From Lachnospiraceae bacterium (GTDB lineage: Bacteria > Bacillota > Clostridia > Lachnospirales > Lachnospiraceae): DNA of 41,648 nt. The notes below the pieces were generated by a model, which had not been told where the DNA came from, did not search any database, and was given only the letters and a program-made list of their open reading frames with translations. A program made the translations under genes and the position numbers. Below are positions 16,521-24,709 of the stretch, piece by piece (the first letter of the stretch is position 1; each line of letters opens with the position of its first letter). Location of the stretch: assembly GCA_900766575.1 (NCBI GenBank), contig CAAFVW010000050.1, positions 1 through 41,648 of the forward strand, given 5' to 3'.

Positions 16521-17003
16521 TTATAAAAACTTTTCCATCGGTGTGACACGGATCCCGGAAATGGCTTCCTCTTCATGCACCGCATGAAATCCCAGTTTCT
16601 GATAGAATCCGACGGCATACGGCGCAGCTTTTAGCGACATATACCGCTCCCCCTCTTCTTGTTTCAGATACTCACACATTCTTCCCATAAGGTTCCGTCC
16701 GACACCTCTCAGATGATACTCCTCATCTACGAAAAGAAGTGACAAATGATTGTAATTCCGCACGGAAGCCGCTCCGATGATCCTCGCACCGTCCAGTGCC
16801 ACCATCATCTGATATCTTCCCTGCCGGAACGACTTATAGAGGTGTTCATCCGTAATGAAATCATAGAAATTACGAATTCCCTCCTCTGTATAATCCACCG
16901 CCTCAAATTTCAAAAATGTCTTCCAGATCATGTTCATGGCAGGAATCCAGTCTTTGTCTTCTGCCCATCTGATCTCATAAGTACCCGCTGCTGCATCCGA
17001 CAT
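16521..17003 (-). CDS. GNAT-family N-acetyltransferase
   Basis: The 160-residue protein has the GNAT core. ALDGARIIGAASVRNYNHLS and LLFVDEEYHLRGVGRNLMGRM contain the acetyl-CoA pyrophosphate loop (about residues 92-105, Q/RxxGxG/A-like RGVGRNL). The final beta strand is YAVGFYQKLGFHAV. It transfers an acetyl group from acetyl-CoA to an unknown amine. It lies 36 bp after the hydrolase gene and 23 bp before the YesL-like gene, so it is probably co-transcribed with both. Confidence 0.86.
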   Translation of the reverse strand: MSDAAAGTYEIRWAEDKDWIPAMNMIWKTFLKFEAVDYTEEGIRNFYDFITDEHLYKSFRQGRYQMMVALDGARIIGAASVRNYNHLSLLFVDEEYHLRGVGRNLMGRMCEYLKQEEGERYMSLKAAPYAVGFYQKLGFHAVHEEEAISGIRVTPMEKFL

Positions 17004-17039
17004 GACACACCGCCTCTCTGGTTCGAAAGTTCTCCGACT

Positions 17040-17981
17040 TTAAGCGAACTCCGGAATCTCCTTCTGAATCCATTGATAGATATCTTCCATGGCCAGCTCT
17101 CTGTCTTCCTCATTCAAAAGCTCATGTCTGTCATTCTCATACAGCTTCACGGTAATATTCTTCACTCCGGCCTGTTTCAGAGAGTCACAGGCCTTCCGGA
17201 CACCCTTACCGTAATCTCCCACGGGGTCCTCCGCTCCGGATACCATCAGAATCGGCAGGTTCTGCGGAACTTTCTCCAGATTCTCCTGTTTCTGCAGCCG
17301 GGCAATCAGCTCAAACAATGTCTGGAAACCATTCACGGTAAAAGTAAAACCGCACAGTTCATCCGCTGTATAGCGATCTACATTCTCCGGATTCCGGCTC
17401 AGCCAGTCACTTGCGGTTCTCGGATTCTCGATCCGCTTGTTGTATCCTCCGAAAGCTGCCTTATCAATAAAATGGCTGACATGCTTCGATCCACAGAACA
17501 GCTTCTGTATCCCCGCCATGGTTTTGGAGCACAGAATCAATCCTCTGGACTGCATTCCCGTTCCTACAATGACTGCTCCATCGACGCCTTTGCCATATCG
17601 GCACAAATAGTTCCTCGTAATGAAAGATCCCATGCTGTGTCCCAGAATCACATAGGGCACCTCCGGATATGCTTCTTCCGTAATTTTCTTCAGTCTATGC
17701 ACATCCCGCACTACTACCGTTGCCGGATCCTGTTCGCAAAAGTAACCGTAAATTCCGCCTTCTGCCACCGATCTGCCATGTCCGAGATGATCTTCTCCGG
17801 TGACCAGAATTCCTCTCTCTGTGAGAAATTCAGCCAGGCCCTCATAGCGTTCCACATACTCTGCCATACCGTGCACTACCTGCACAATACCTTTTACGTT
17901 GCCGTCATCTGGGGTATACCTCACTGCATGGATGCGGTTCTCACCGTCCCGGGAGTCAAAGTAGAATTCTTCCTTGATCAT
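17040..17981 (-). CDS. Alpha/beta hydrolase, lysophospholipase/monoacylglycerol lipase-like
   Basis: The 313-residue protein has the fold's oxyanion strand VQVVHGMAEYVERYEGLAEF and the nucleophile elbow ILGHSMGSFITR (Ser in GHSMG). An acidic residue follows in MVSGAEDPVGDYGKG, and a late histidine in LYENDRHELLNEE. This is the serine-Asp-His triad of PldB-like hydrolases. No signal peptide is present, so it is cytoplasmic. I set the start at 17981 because AAGGAGG lies 4 nt upstream; an upstream in-frame ATG at 18065 falls inside the leader hairpin. First gene of a probable four-gene unit running to the diguanylate cyclase. Substrate unknown. Confidence 0.87.
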   Translation of the reverse strand: MIKEEFYFDSRDGENRIHAVRYTPDDGNVKGIVQVVHGMAEYVERYEGLAEFLTERGILVTGEDHLGHGRSVAEGGIYGYFCEQDPATVVVRDVHRLKKITEEAYPEVPYVILGHSMGSFITRNYLCRYGKGVDGAVIVGTGMQSRGLILCSKTMAGIQKLFCGSKHVSHFIDKAAFGGYNKRIENPRTASDWLSRNPENVDRYTADELCGFTFTVNGFQTLFELIARLQKQENLEKVPQNLPILMVSGAEDPVGDYGKGVRKACDSLKQAGVKNITVKLYENDRHELLNEEDRELAMEDIYQWIQKEIPEFA

Positions 17982-18007
17982 ATGGCCTCCTTGGTTGCGG
18001 AAAAATG

Positions 18008-18061
18008 ATAGGACGCACAAAACAAATGGCATTTTTACAGTTATCTGCTTTGGCGTCCTAT
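18008..18061 (-). other. Leader hairpin before the hydrolase gene
   Basis: ATAGGACGC and GCGTCCTAT (18053-18061 and 18008-18016 on the plus strand) pair over 9 bp, extended by AATG/CATT beyond a one-base bulge, with a 36-nt loop. A TATAAT box just upstream on the minus strand suggests the transcript begins at the foot of this stem. The Shine-Dalgarno follows about 20 nt after it. It may be an mRNA-stabilising 5' stem; no known riboswitch is recognised. Confidence 0.45.
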
Positions 18062-18127
18062 TCATTATATATCATTTCTTCTAAAATTTTAAGCCCTATA
18101 TTACTTTTTTTGTAAAATAGTAACAGA

Positions 18128-20137
18128 TTAACAGATCTCTGCTCCGGCGGGCATATTCTTCTCCGGAGTCACCAGTGCAAGATTGCCGTCCGCATCTTCT
18201 GCGCACAGAAGCATACCTTCGGACAATACTCCTGCCAGCTTTGCAGGCTTCAGGTTCACCAGTACCATAACCTTCTTGCCTACCATTTCCTCGGGGGTGT
18301 AATGTGCCTTAATACCGGAGACAATCTGGCGTACCTGGCTGCCGATCTTCACCTGGCTGCACAGAAGCTTCTTGGACTTAGGCACTGCCTCACAGGAGAT
18401 GATCTCACCTACCTGGAACTGCATCCTGGCGAAATCGTCATATTCGATCTCCGCCTTGGGCTCGATGTCAATGGCTTCCTGCTCTGCTTTTTCCGCCTCA
18501 GCGTTCGCCTCTTCTGCCTCGTGCTCTGCTGCCGCCTTGATCATGGCCTCTTCCAGTTCTGCTTCCTTTTGGGCCACATCCTTCATGTCCAGACGGGCGA
18601 AGAGGATCTCCGGCTGATCTGTTACTTTGTTGCCGCTCTCATACAGGCCGAACTGCTCCAGTTGGTCAAAATCACGCAGAGAGGTATTTAACTGCCTTGC
18701 GATCTTCTCCGCGGTCTCGGGCATATAAGGCTCCAGCAGGGAAGCGCCGATGATGATGCCTTCTACCAGATTGTACAGAACGGTTGCCAGACGGTCTGCC
18801 TTGGCTTCGTCCTTGGCCAGTACCCAGGGTTCGGTCTCATCAATGTATTTGTTGCAGCGCTTGAAGATGCCGAAGATTTCTGTCAGGGCATCTGCCACAC
18901 GCAGCTCTTCCATTTTAGCCACTACTTTTGCATAGGTGCCGGTCACAGTCTGCTTCAGATCTGCATCCACTGCCGCATCGTTCTCGGTCAGCTGTACTTT
19001 TTTATCCTCTACCACACCGCCAAAATATTTGTTGCTCATGGAGATGGTACGGTTCACCAGGTTGCCGAGGGTATTCGCCAGATCGGAATTGGTACGCTCT
19101 GCCACCAGCTCCCAGGTCAGGTTACCGTCATTTTCAAAAGGCATCTCATGCAGCACATAATAACGAACGGCATCCACGCCGAAATAATCCACCAGATCAT
19201 CCGCATAGACCACATTACCTTTGGATTTGCTCATCTTGCCGCCGCCCATGAGAAGCCAGGGATGACCGAATACCTGCTTCGGCAGGGGCTCGCCCAGCGC
19301 CATCAGGAAAATCGGCCAGTAAATGGTATGGAATCTGATGATATCCTTACCGATCAGGTGCAGATCAGCGGGCCACAGCTTCTTATACTGCTCCGTGCTG
19401 TTGCCGTCCGCATCATAGCCGATTCCGGTGATATAGTTGGTCAGTGCATCCAGCCATACGTAGATGACATGCTTCGGATCGAAGGTCACGGGAATACCCC
19501 AGGTAAAGGAGGTACGGGATACACACAGATCCTGCAGACCGGGCAGCAGGAAGTTGTTCATCATCTCGTTTTTACGGGATACGGGCTGGATGAACTCCGG
19601 ATGCTCATTGATATGCTTAATCAGTCTGTCGGCATATTTGCTCATACGGAAGAAGTAAGCCTCTTCCTTGGCAGGTTTTACCACGCCGCCGCAGTCCGGG
19701 CACTTGCCGTCCACCAGCTGGGACTCTGTCCAGAAAGATTCACAGGGGGTACAATACATACCTTCGTATGCTCCCTTGTAGATATCACCCTGATCATAGA
19801 GACGCTTGAAAATCTTCTGTACCTGCTTCTCATGGTCCTCATCGGTCGTACGGATGAACTTGTCATAAGAAATGTTCAGCAGATCGCACAGTCCGCGGAT
19901 CACACCTGCAATCCTGTCAACGTGCTCCTTCGGCGTAATGCCGGCTGCCTCCGCCTTCAGCTCAATCTTCTGACCATGCTCGTCGGTACCGGTCTGGAAG
20001 AAGACATCATAGCCTTCCTTTCTCTTAAAACGTGCAATACTGTCCGCCAGTACGATCTCGTAGTTGTTGCCGATATGCGGCTTTGCGGATGTATAGGCAA
20101 TGGCAGTCGTAAGATAATATTTTCCCTTGTTTTCCAT
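18128..20137 (-). CDS. metG: Methionyl-tRNA synthetase
   Basis: The 669-residue class I synthetase charges tRNA-Met. The nucleotide-binding motif is AKPHIGNNYE (HIGN in place of HIGH, about residues 19-24). A zinc knuckle follows (CTPCESFW...CPDCGG, about 128-148) and then the KMSKSKGN loop (about 300). After the anticodon-binding helical domain there is an Ala/Glu-rich coiled linker (about 525-565). The C-terminal OB-fold tRNA-binding domain contains FQVGEIISCEAVPKSKKLL and ILFARLDMKD-like sequence before it. The start at 20137 follows AAAGGAG. Controlled by the T-box leader immediately upstream. No other gene is linked closely; the hydrolase downstream appears to have its own promoter. Confidence 0.98.
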   Translation of the reverse strand: MENKGKYYLTTAIAYTSAKPHIGNNYEIVLADSIARFKRKEGYDVFFQTGTDEHGQKIELKAEAAGITPKEHVDRIAGVIRGLCDLLNISYDKFIRTTDEDHEKQVQKIFKRLYDQGDIYKGAYEGMYCTPCESFWTESQLVDGKCPDCGGVVKPAKEEAYFFRMSKYADRLIKHINEHPEFIQPVSRKNEMMNNFLLPGLQDLCVSRTSFTWGIPVTFDPKHVIYVWLDALTNYITGIGYDADGNSTEQYKKLWPADLHLIGKDIIRFHTIYWPIFLMALGEPLPKQVFGHPWLLMGGGKMSKSKGNVVYADDLVDYFGVDAVRYYVLHEMPFENDGNLTWELVAERTNSDLANTLGNLVNRTISMSNKYFGGVVEDKKVQLTENDAAVDADLKQTVTGTYAKVVAKMEELRVADALTEIFGIFKRCNKYIDETEPWVLAKDEAKADRLATVLYNLVEGIIIGASLLEPYMPETAEKIARQLNTSLRDFDQLEQFGLYESGNKVTDQPEILFARLDMKDVAQKEAELEEAMIKAAAEHEAEEANAEAEKAEQEAIDIEPKAEIEYDDFARMQFQVGEIISCEAVPKSKKLLCSQVKIGSQVRQIVSGIKAHYTPEEMVGKKVMVLVNLKPAKLAGVLSEGMLLCAEDADGNLALVTPEKNMPAGAEIC

Positions 20138-20177
20138 TGTGTCTGTTCTCCTTTTCTACTTCTATTATTAATGCATT

Positions 20178-20473
20178 AAAAAAGTCTTCTTGAAAAACAT
20201 TATGTTTTTCAAGAAGACGAGCGTTATCCCGTGTTACCACTTCTCTTCGTCTGTACTTCACAGCACAGACCTCTTCGGGTCCGTAACCCTATCCGCTGTA
20301 ACAGGCGGATCCTGTCGCAGCCTTGCTTCTACCGTCTGTGTCCTTCCGGTATCCGTTCGGTGCGCCGCTCAGAAGCCATCTTCTCTATCCAGTCGTTCCA
20401 TTCCTCTCAGCCTCACGGAATGTTCTCTGTAAAACTTCTATGATAAATACTCTCTTCCTCATTGCATTTGCGT
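20178..20473 (-). promoter_or_regulatory. T-box riboswitch (methionine) with terminator
   Basis: The metG leader on the minus strand contains the T-box sequence GTGGTAACACGGGATAACG (about 20222-20240). A 17-bp terminator follows: GTCTTCTTGAAAAACAT, its complement, then six T (20178-20218). Upstream features fit stem I: GAGGAAGAGAGTA near the 5' end and a candidate Met specifier ATG at 20377-20379 followed by a purine. Uncharged tRNA-Met would stabilise the antiterminator and allow metG expression. Together with the two divergent promoters it accounts for the 460-bp gap. Confidence 0.93.
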
Positions 20474-20479
20474 ATCCTT

Positions 20480-20508
20480 ACAGTAGCACAGGAAATGTGC
20501 CCTGTCAA
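20480..20508 (-). promoter_or_regulatory. metG/T-box promoter
   Basis: Consensus TTGACA (20503-20508), 17 bp, TACTGT (20480-20485) on the minus strand; transcription start about 20473, just before T-box stem I. Confidence 0.75.
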
Positions 20509-20519
20509 TGCAGTTTTTG

Positions 20520-20547
20520 TTGCCATGCGTTCGCAAAGGTGTATAAT
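20520..20547 (+). promoter_or_regulatory. Promoter of the EAL phosphodiesterase gene
   Basis: TTGCCA (20520-20525), 16 bp, TATAAT (20542-20547) on the plus strand, divergent from the metG promoter and only about 12 bp from its -35 box. Confidence 0.6.
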
Positions 20548-20597
20548 AATGTATAATAATATGTGAAAACACCTTACATAAGATTACATACGAGGTC

Positions 20598-22838
20598 ATG
20601 AAAATGAAACAAAGTAAATTGCCAAAGCAGGCTCTCATTATTCTGGGCATTGCACTGGTGCTGGTAGTCTCCACCGCTATCTGGAGTTCTGCGAAGATCA
20701 CTCAGGATGCATCGGAAGAAATGCAATCCACGCTCCGGGATGTTGCCACGCAGAATGCTCTGATCGTGCAGCAGGAGATTCGGGAAAACTTCAACTTATT
20801 ATACAGTCTTGCCGATGAGATCAGCCTTTCTCCCAGTGCAGGCAATGTCAACAGCATTGCCTCGCTGCTGGGCTCCTTTGTCTCTACTTATGAATTCAAG
20901 AGAATCGGCTTTATCTCACTGGACGGTCAGGCAGTGACCACCGACGGTTATGTGCAGGACTTGTCCAGCAGAACCTTTTTCAAGGAAGGCATGCAGGGGC
21001 TTCCCGGGATTTCCAATACTCTTCAGGATCGTATTGGCGCATCGGAACCGATCAATGTATTCAGTGTTCCAGTTTATAATCAGAGCAATGCCATCAGCGG
21101 TGTTCTGTTTATCACCTACCGCAACCAGCAGTTTGAAGAAATTCTGAGTGTGCAGTCCTTTAACAATCAGGGATTCAGCTGCCTGTTGAATCAGGATGGA
21201 GAGCTGATTGCCAGTTCCTCCAACGCTCCCGTCTCCATGCAGGAAGCGACCTTGATGTCCGATTATCTGACTGCGGATTCCCGCAATGATGTGCCTTATC
21301 AGGATCTGTGCGCACTGCTTCGCGGTTCATCCTCCGGTTCCGGCTACTTCTACAGAGACAGTCAACAGTATTATTACTACGCTGTGCCCTTGGATAATCT
21401 CCGCAGTGACAGACAGTGGTTCGCCCTGACGATCGTACCGGACCAGGTGCTGTCCAGCCGTTCGGCACCGGTATTGATTCAGGTTCGCCTGTTGATTTTC
21501 CTGATCATCCTGATTGCCGGCGGCGGTGCCTTTGCCTATGTACACAGTATCCGCATGCAGCGCAGACAGTTGTTCCGCCTGGCTTATGTGGACCCTCTGA
21601 CGAACGGTGATAATTTTGCCTGCTTCAAGGAAAAAATGGTGCGGCACAACGGTGACTGCGGTTTCTATGTAGCATTGGATCTACAGGATTTCAAGCTGAT
21701 CAACAATACCTGTGGTGTTGCCAAGGGCGATGAAACACTGAAGGAAGTATGGCAGATCATACAGTCCAGCACTCATCTGGGAGAATTTTCCGCCCATGTC
21801 AATGCAGACCGTTTTATCCTGTTCCTGCGGGACAAAGACCGACGTACCCTGGAACCCCGGTTAGTATGTCTGTGTCAGGATATTTCCAATCTGTCCACCA
21901 AGCTCAATATCCCCCGGCTTTTCCCTCTGTGCGGTGTCTATGAGACTACTGATCACAGGGAAGTCGATCAAAACTACGGCAATGCGGTACAGGCCAAATA
22001 TCTGGTAAAGGGAAAACGTAATAAACATTATGCTTTCTATGACGAACTGGATATTAAACAGCTCTCTGAGGACCGTCTGATGGAAGATATCTTCGAAGAT
22101 GCCCTGAAAAACAGAGAATTCCAGCTGTGGTATCAGCCTAAGGTCGATCCCGTAAGGGGCAACATTCTGGGTGCGGAGGCTCTGATCCGATGGAAGCGTC
22201 CTGACGGTACGATGCTTTCCCCCGGCAAGTTTATTCCGCTGTTTGAGAAAAACGGCAATATCACAACACTGGATGAATATGTATTCCGTACCGTATGTGC
22301 ACAGCAGCAGAAATGGCAGCAGGCCGGAACCAAACTGTATCCAATCTCTGTGAATATTTCCAGAGTCAGCCTGTACTATAGTAATGTGGTGGACAAATAC
22401 CGGGAGATCCTGAGCTTCTTTGATCTGAATCCTAAGTACGTTCCCCTGGAGATTACGGAAAGCGCTACGATCGACAACAGTGATATTTCCTCGTTGATCG
22501 AACAGTTCCACGAAGCAGGATTCACCCTGCTGCTGGATGACTTCGGAAGCGGATATTCTTCTCTGTCCTCGCTGAACATAATGCATTTCGATACGATCAA
22601 GCTGGACAAGAGTCTGATTGATTACATCGGTGACCAGAACGGAGAAAAGCTGCTTCTGCATATCACGCAGCTGTTGCAGAGCTTCGGCATGACGATTACC
22701 GCAGAAGGTGTTGAGACTTCGGATCAGGTAGAATTTCTGAAGAATCTCCACTGCGATGATATTCAGGGATATTTCTTCTCGAAGCCGTTGCCGATAGATG
22801 AATTTGAAGATTTTGCCAGAAAGCATACAGGTCTGTAG
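20598..22838 (+). CDS. Membrane c-di-GMP phosphodiesterase with degenerate GGDEF and active EAL
   Basis: The 746-residue protein has two membrane segments (about 10-30 and 296-316) flanking an extracellular Cache-like sensor. A GGDEF-like domain follows in which the catalytic motif is NADRF (residues 402-406) instead of GGDEF, so it should not make c-di-GMP but may bind GTP. The C-terminal EAL domain is complete: GAEALIRWKRPDG (EAL at 527-529), SVNISR, EITESATID, LLLDDFGSGYSS, IKLDKSLID and TAEGVETSDQ. These carry the metal-binding and catalytic residues of active phosphodiesterases. It should cleave c-di-GMP to pGpG in response to an outside signal. Own promoter and terminator; monocistronic. 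The ATG at 20598 follows CGAGG; a second ATG two codons on is possible. Confidence 0.95.
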   Translation: MKMKQSKLPKQALIILGIALVLVVSTAIWSSAKITQDASEEMQSTLRDVATQNALIVQQEIRENFNLLYSLADEISLSPSAGNVNSIASLLGSFVSTYEFKRIGFISLDGQAVTTDGYVQDLSSRTFFKEGMQGLPGISNTLQDRIGASEPINVFSVPVYNQSNAISGVLFITYRNQQFEEILSVQSFNNQGFSCLLNQDGELIASSSNAPVSMQEATLMSDYLTADSRNDVPYQDLCALLRGSSSGSGYFYRDSQQYYYYAVPLDNLRSDRQWFALTIVPDQVLSSRSAPVLIQVRLLIFLIILIAGGGAFAYVHSIRMQRRQLFRLAYVDPLTNGDNFACFKEKMVRHNGDCGFYVALDLQDFKLINNTCGVAKGDETLKEVWQIIQSSTHLGEFSAHVNADRFILFLRDKDRRTLEPRLVCLCQDISNLSTKLNIPRLFPLCGVYETTDHREVDQNYGNAVQAKYLVKGKRNKHYAFYDELDIKQLSEDRLMEDIFEDALKNREFQLWYQPKVDPVRGNILGAEALIRWKRPDGTMLSPGKFIPLFEKNGNITTLDEYVFRTVCAQQQKWQQAGTKLYPISVNISRVSLYYSNVVDKYREILSFFDLNPKYVPLEITESATIDNSDISSLIEQFHEAGFTLLLDDFGSGYSSLSSLNIMHFDTIKLDKSLIDYIGDQNGEKLLLHITQLLQSFGMTITAEGVETSDQVEFLKNLHCDDIQGYFFSKPLPIDEFEDFARKHTGL

Positions 22839-22867
22839 GGGTTACCCACAGACCTGTTTTTATTTTC
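22827..22867 (+). terminator. Intrinsic terminator overlapping the EAL gene stop codon
   Basis: ACAGGTCTGT (22827-22836) pairs with ACAGACCTGT (22848-22857), followed by a T-rich run. The last codons of the phosphodiesterase form the 5' arm. Confidence 0.85.
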
Positions 22868-22891
22868 TCAATATCGTATTTGCAAATGCTG

Positions 22892-24655
22892 CTATTCTTT
22901 TCCCAAAATCAGGATTGCGAAAGACGGAAGTGTAACCTCTGCCCCGGCACGTTCCGCAGTCTCTTCTCCGGTGTAAAGTTCCCCGAGCAATGTCAGATCC
23001 TCTGCCGGTGTCTCTCCCACGGCAAGTCCGGTCAAGTCTATTGTTACCGGTTCCGCCGAAGTATTGCCAAGCAACAATAGTGTGCCGTCTTCACTGTCAC
23101 CGATACTTCTTGTCAGTGCAAAACACTGTTCTCCGGAATACTGTTCCAGGTATGTTGTCGTTCCTCTGGCAATCACCGGATTCTGATTTCGAATCTTGAT
23201 CACTTGTTTTACATAATTGTAAATCGAATCCGGATCCTCCTGTTGTTCCTTCAGGCTGTCGAATTTCATCTGGAAATCTTCCATATCTGCCGGACCCTTA
23301 CACATTCCCTCTGCACTGCTGTCCTTGCTCCAATACATCGGTGCCCGCTTATTCTCGTCCTTGCCGGATCCTTTCATTCCCAGTTCTTCCCCATAGTAGA
23401 GGAATGCATTGCCGTTCATCAAAAGATTCAGGGCATTGCCCATTTTCGTCTGAGCCGCGCTGTTCTCCCCGGCATAGTAGCCTGTGCTGCGCCCCATATC
23501 ATGATTGGTGTAAAAAGGCGCATTGATATAATCCGCATTATACTGTGCATACAGAGTCTGTTCCGCTTCCAGGTTCTTCGCATAGGACGCTGCGGAGGCC
23601 TTGCCGTTCACCACATTGGCAATGATGCCCGACTTATCGGCAAAGGCAAAATCAAACATGCTGTCCACGCCGCTCTTGTAATACTGTGCATAGGTATTCT
23701 GATCTGTCCAGCACTCGCAGACCAGATAATTCTCCGAATTCTTTCCATGAACATAGTCTGCGAACCAGCTTAAAATCTCCACATTATCTTCCGTAGAACC
23801 AGTGACGTATTCTTTTACCGCATCCAGACGGAAGCCGTCCACTCCCAGATCCAGCCAGAAATCCGCGACCTGCTCAAATTCCTGCCGCACTGCCTCGCTC
23901 TGCAGATTCAGATCCGGCATCCCGTCCCAGAATCTTGCCTCATAATACCAGTCCGTTCCGTTCACCTGCGCGTATCCGCTCTGGGCCTCTCTGGAAAAAT
24001 GGTAATAGTCCACATAAGGACATTCCGCTGCATCCGGTTCTGCCCCTTCCGGCAGACTCTTGAGATACTCCGTAGCCTGTAAAAACCAGGAATGTCTGCT
24101 GGAAGAATGGTTCATTGCCAGATCCAGGATCACGCGGATTCCCCGCTCATGGCAGGCCGCCAGCAGCTCCTTGAAATCTTCCAATGTACCATACTGTGGA
24201 TCAATGTCTTCATAATCCGTGGTGTCATATTTGTGGTACGTGGTGGAGGGCATGACCGGCATAAGCCAGATCCCGTTGATCCCCAGATCCGTGTCTGTGG
24301 TATCATCGCCATCATTCAGATAATCCAGTTTTTCCAACACTCCCTGTAAATCTCCGATGCCATCACCGTCACTGTCATAAAAAGAATATACAAAAAGCTC
24401 GTAGTAAGTCCGGTATTTGTCATCCGGAATCTGTAACGGCCTGCCATCCTGCGCCAAAACATTTTCCGCTGCCGGTTCCGTCTGCTTCATGGCTTCCCTG
24501 TCTGACACTTCCTGTACCGTTGTGGTCTGAACCTTATCTGCTGCATCGGCATTCTGTGTTCCTGCAACGTTCCCTGCATTATCATTTCCGCAGGCTGTAA
24601 CGGAAAATGCCATAGTTACCGCTAATATAATTGAAATCCATTTTTTTCTGTTCAT
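22892..24655 (-). CDS. Secreted GH13 alpha-amylase-type lipoprotein
   Basis: The 587-residue enzyme should hydrolyse alpha-glucosidic bonds of starch-like glucans outside the cell. The start at 24655 (GAGGAG upstream) gives a lipoprotein signal ending FSVTAC at about residue 22, then an acidic linker. The GH13 barrel follows: a calcium-binding-like loop DSDGDGIGDLQG, region I DLAMNHSS, region II FRLDAV (nucleophile Asp278), region III VCECW (acid/base Glu314) and region IV TNHDMG (Asp386). The C-terminal ~80 residues form the usual beta domain. It is the last gene of the run rpe, PAP2, GH2, amylase, 54 bp after the GH2 gene. Subfamily (alpha-amylase versus neopullulanase-like) is not settled by eye. 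It would supply maltodextrins to an importer and to GlgP. Confidence 0.93.
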   Translation of the reverse strand: MNRKKWISIILAVTMAFSVTACGNDNAGNVAGTQNADAADKVQTTTVQEVSDREAMKQTEPAAENVLAQDGRPLQIPDDKYRTYYELFVYSFYDSDGDGIGDLQGVLEKLDYLNDGDDTTDTDLGINGIWLMPVMPSTTYHKYDTTDYEDIDPQYGTLEDFKELLAACHERGIRVILDLAMNHSSSRHSWFLQATEYLKSLPEGAEPDAAECPYVDYYHFSREAQSGYAQVNGTDWYYEARFWDGMPDLNLQSEAVRQEFEQVADFWLDLGVDGFRLDAVKEYVTGSTEDNVEILSWFADYVHGKNSENYLVCECWTDQNTYAQYYKSGVDSMFDFAFADKSGIIANVVNGKASAASYAKNLEAEQTLYAQYNADYINAPFYTNHDMGRSTGYYAGENSAAQTKMGNALNLLMNGNAFLYYGEELGMKGSGKDENKRAPMYWSKDSSAEGMCKGPADMEDFQMKFDSLKEQQEDPDSIYNYVKQVIKIRNQNPVIARGTTTYLEQYSGEQCFALTRSIGDSEDGTLLLLGNTSAEPVTIDLTGLAVGETPAEDLTLLGELYTGEETAERAGAEVTLPSFAILILGKE

Positions 24656-24709
24656 ATTATTCTTCTCCTCTTTTTTATAAATCTGTTTTACCTTACCTGC
24701 TCCCACTGC

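Noticed and set aside
18129..20137. metG lacking the HIGH signature
   Set aside because: HIGN at this position is a normal variant; KMSKS, the zinc knuckle and the OB-fold are all present, so it is not a defect.
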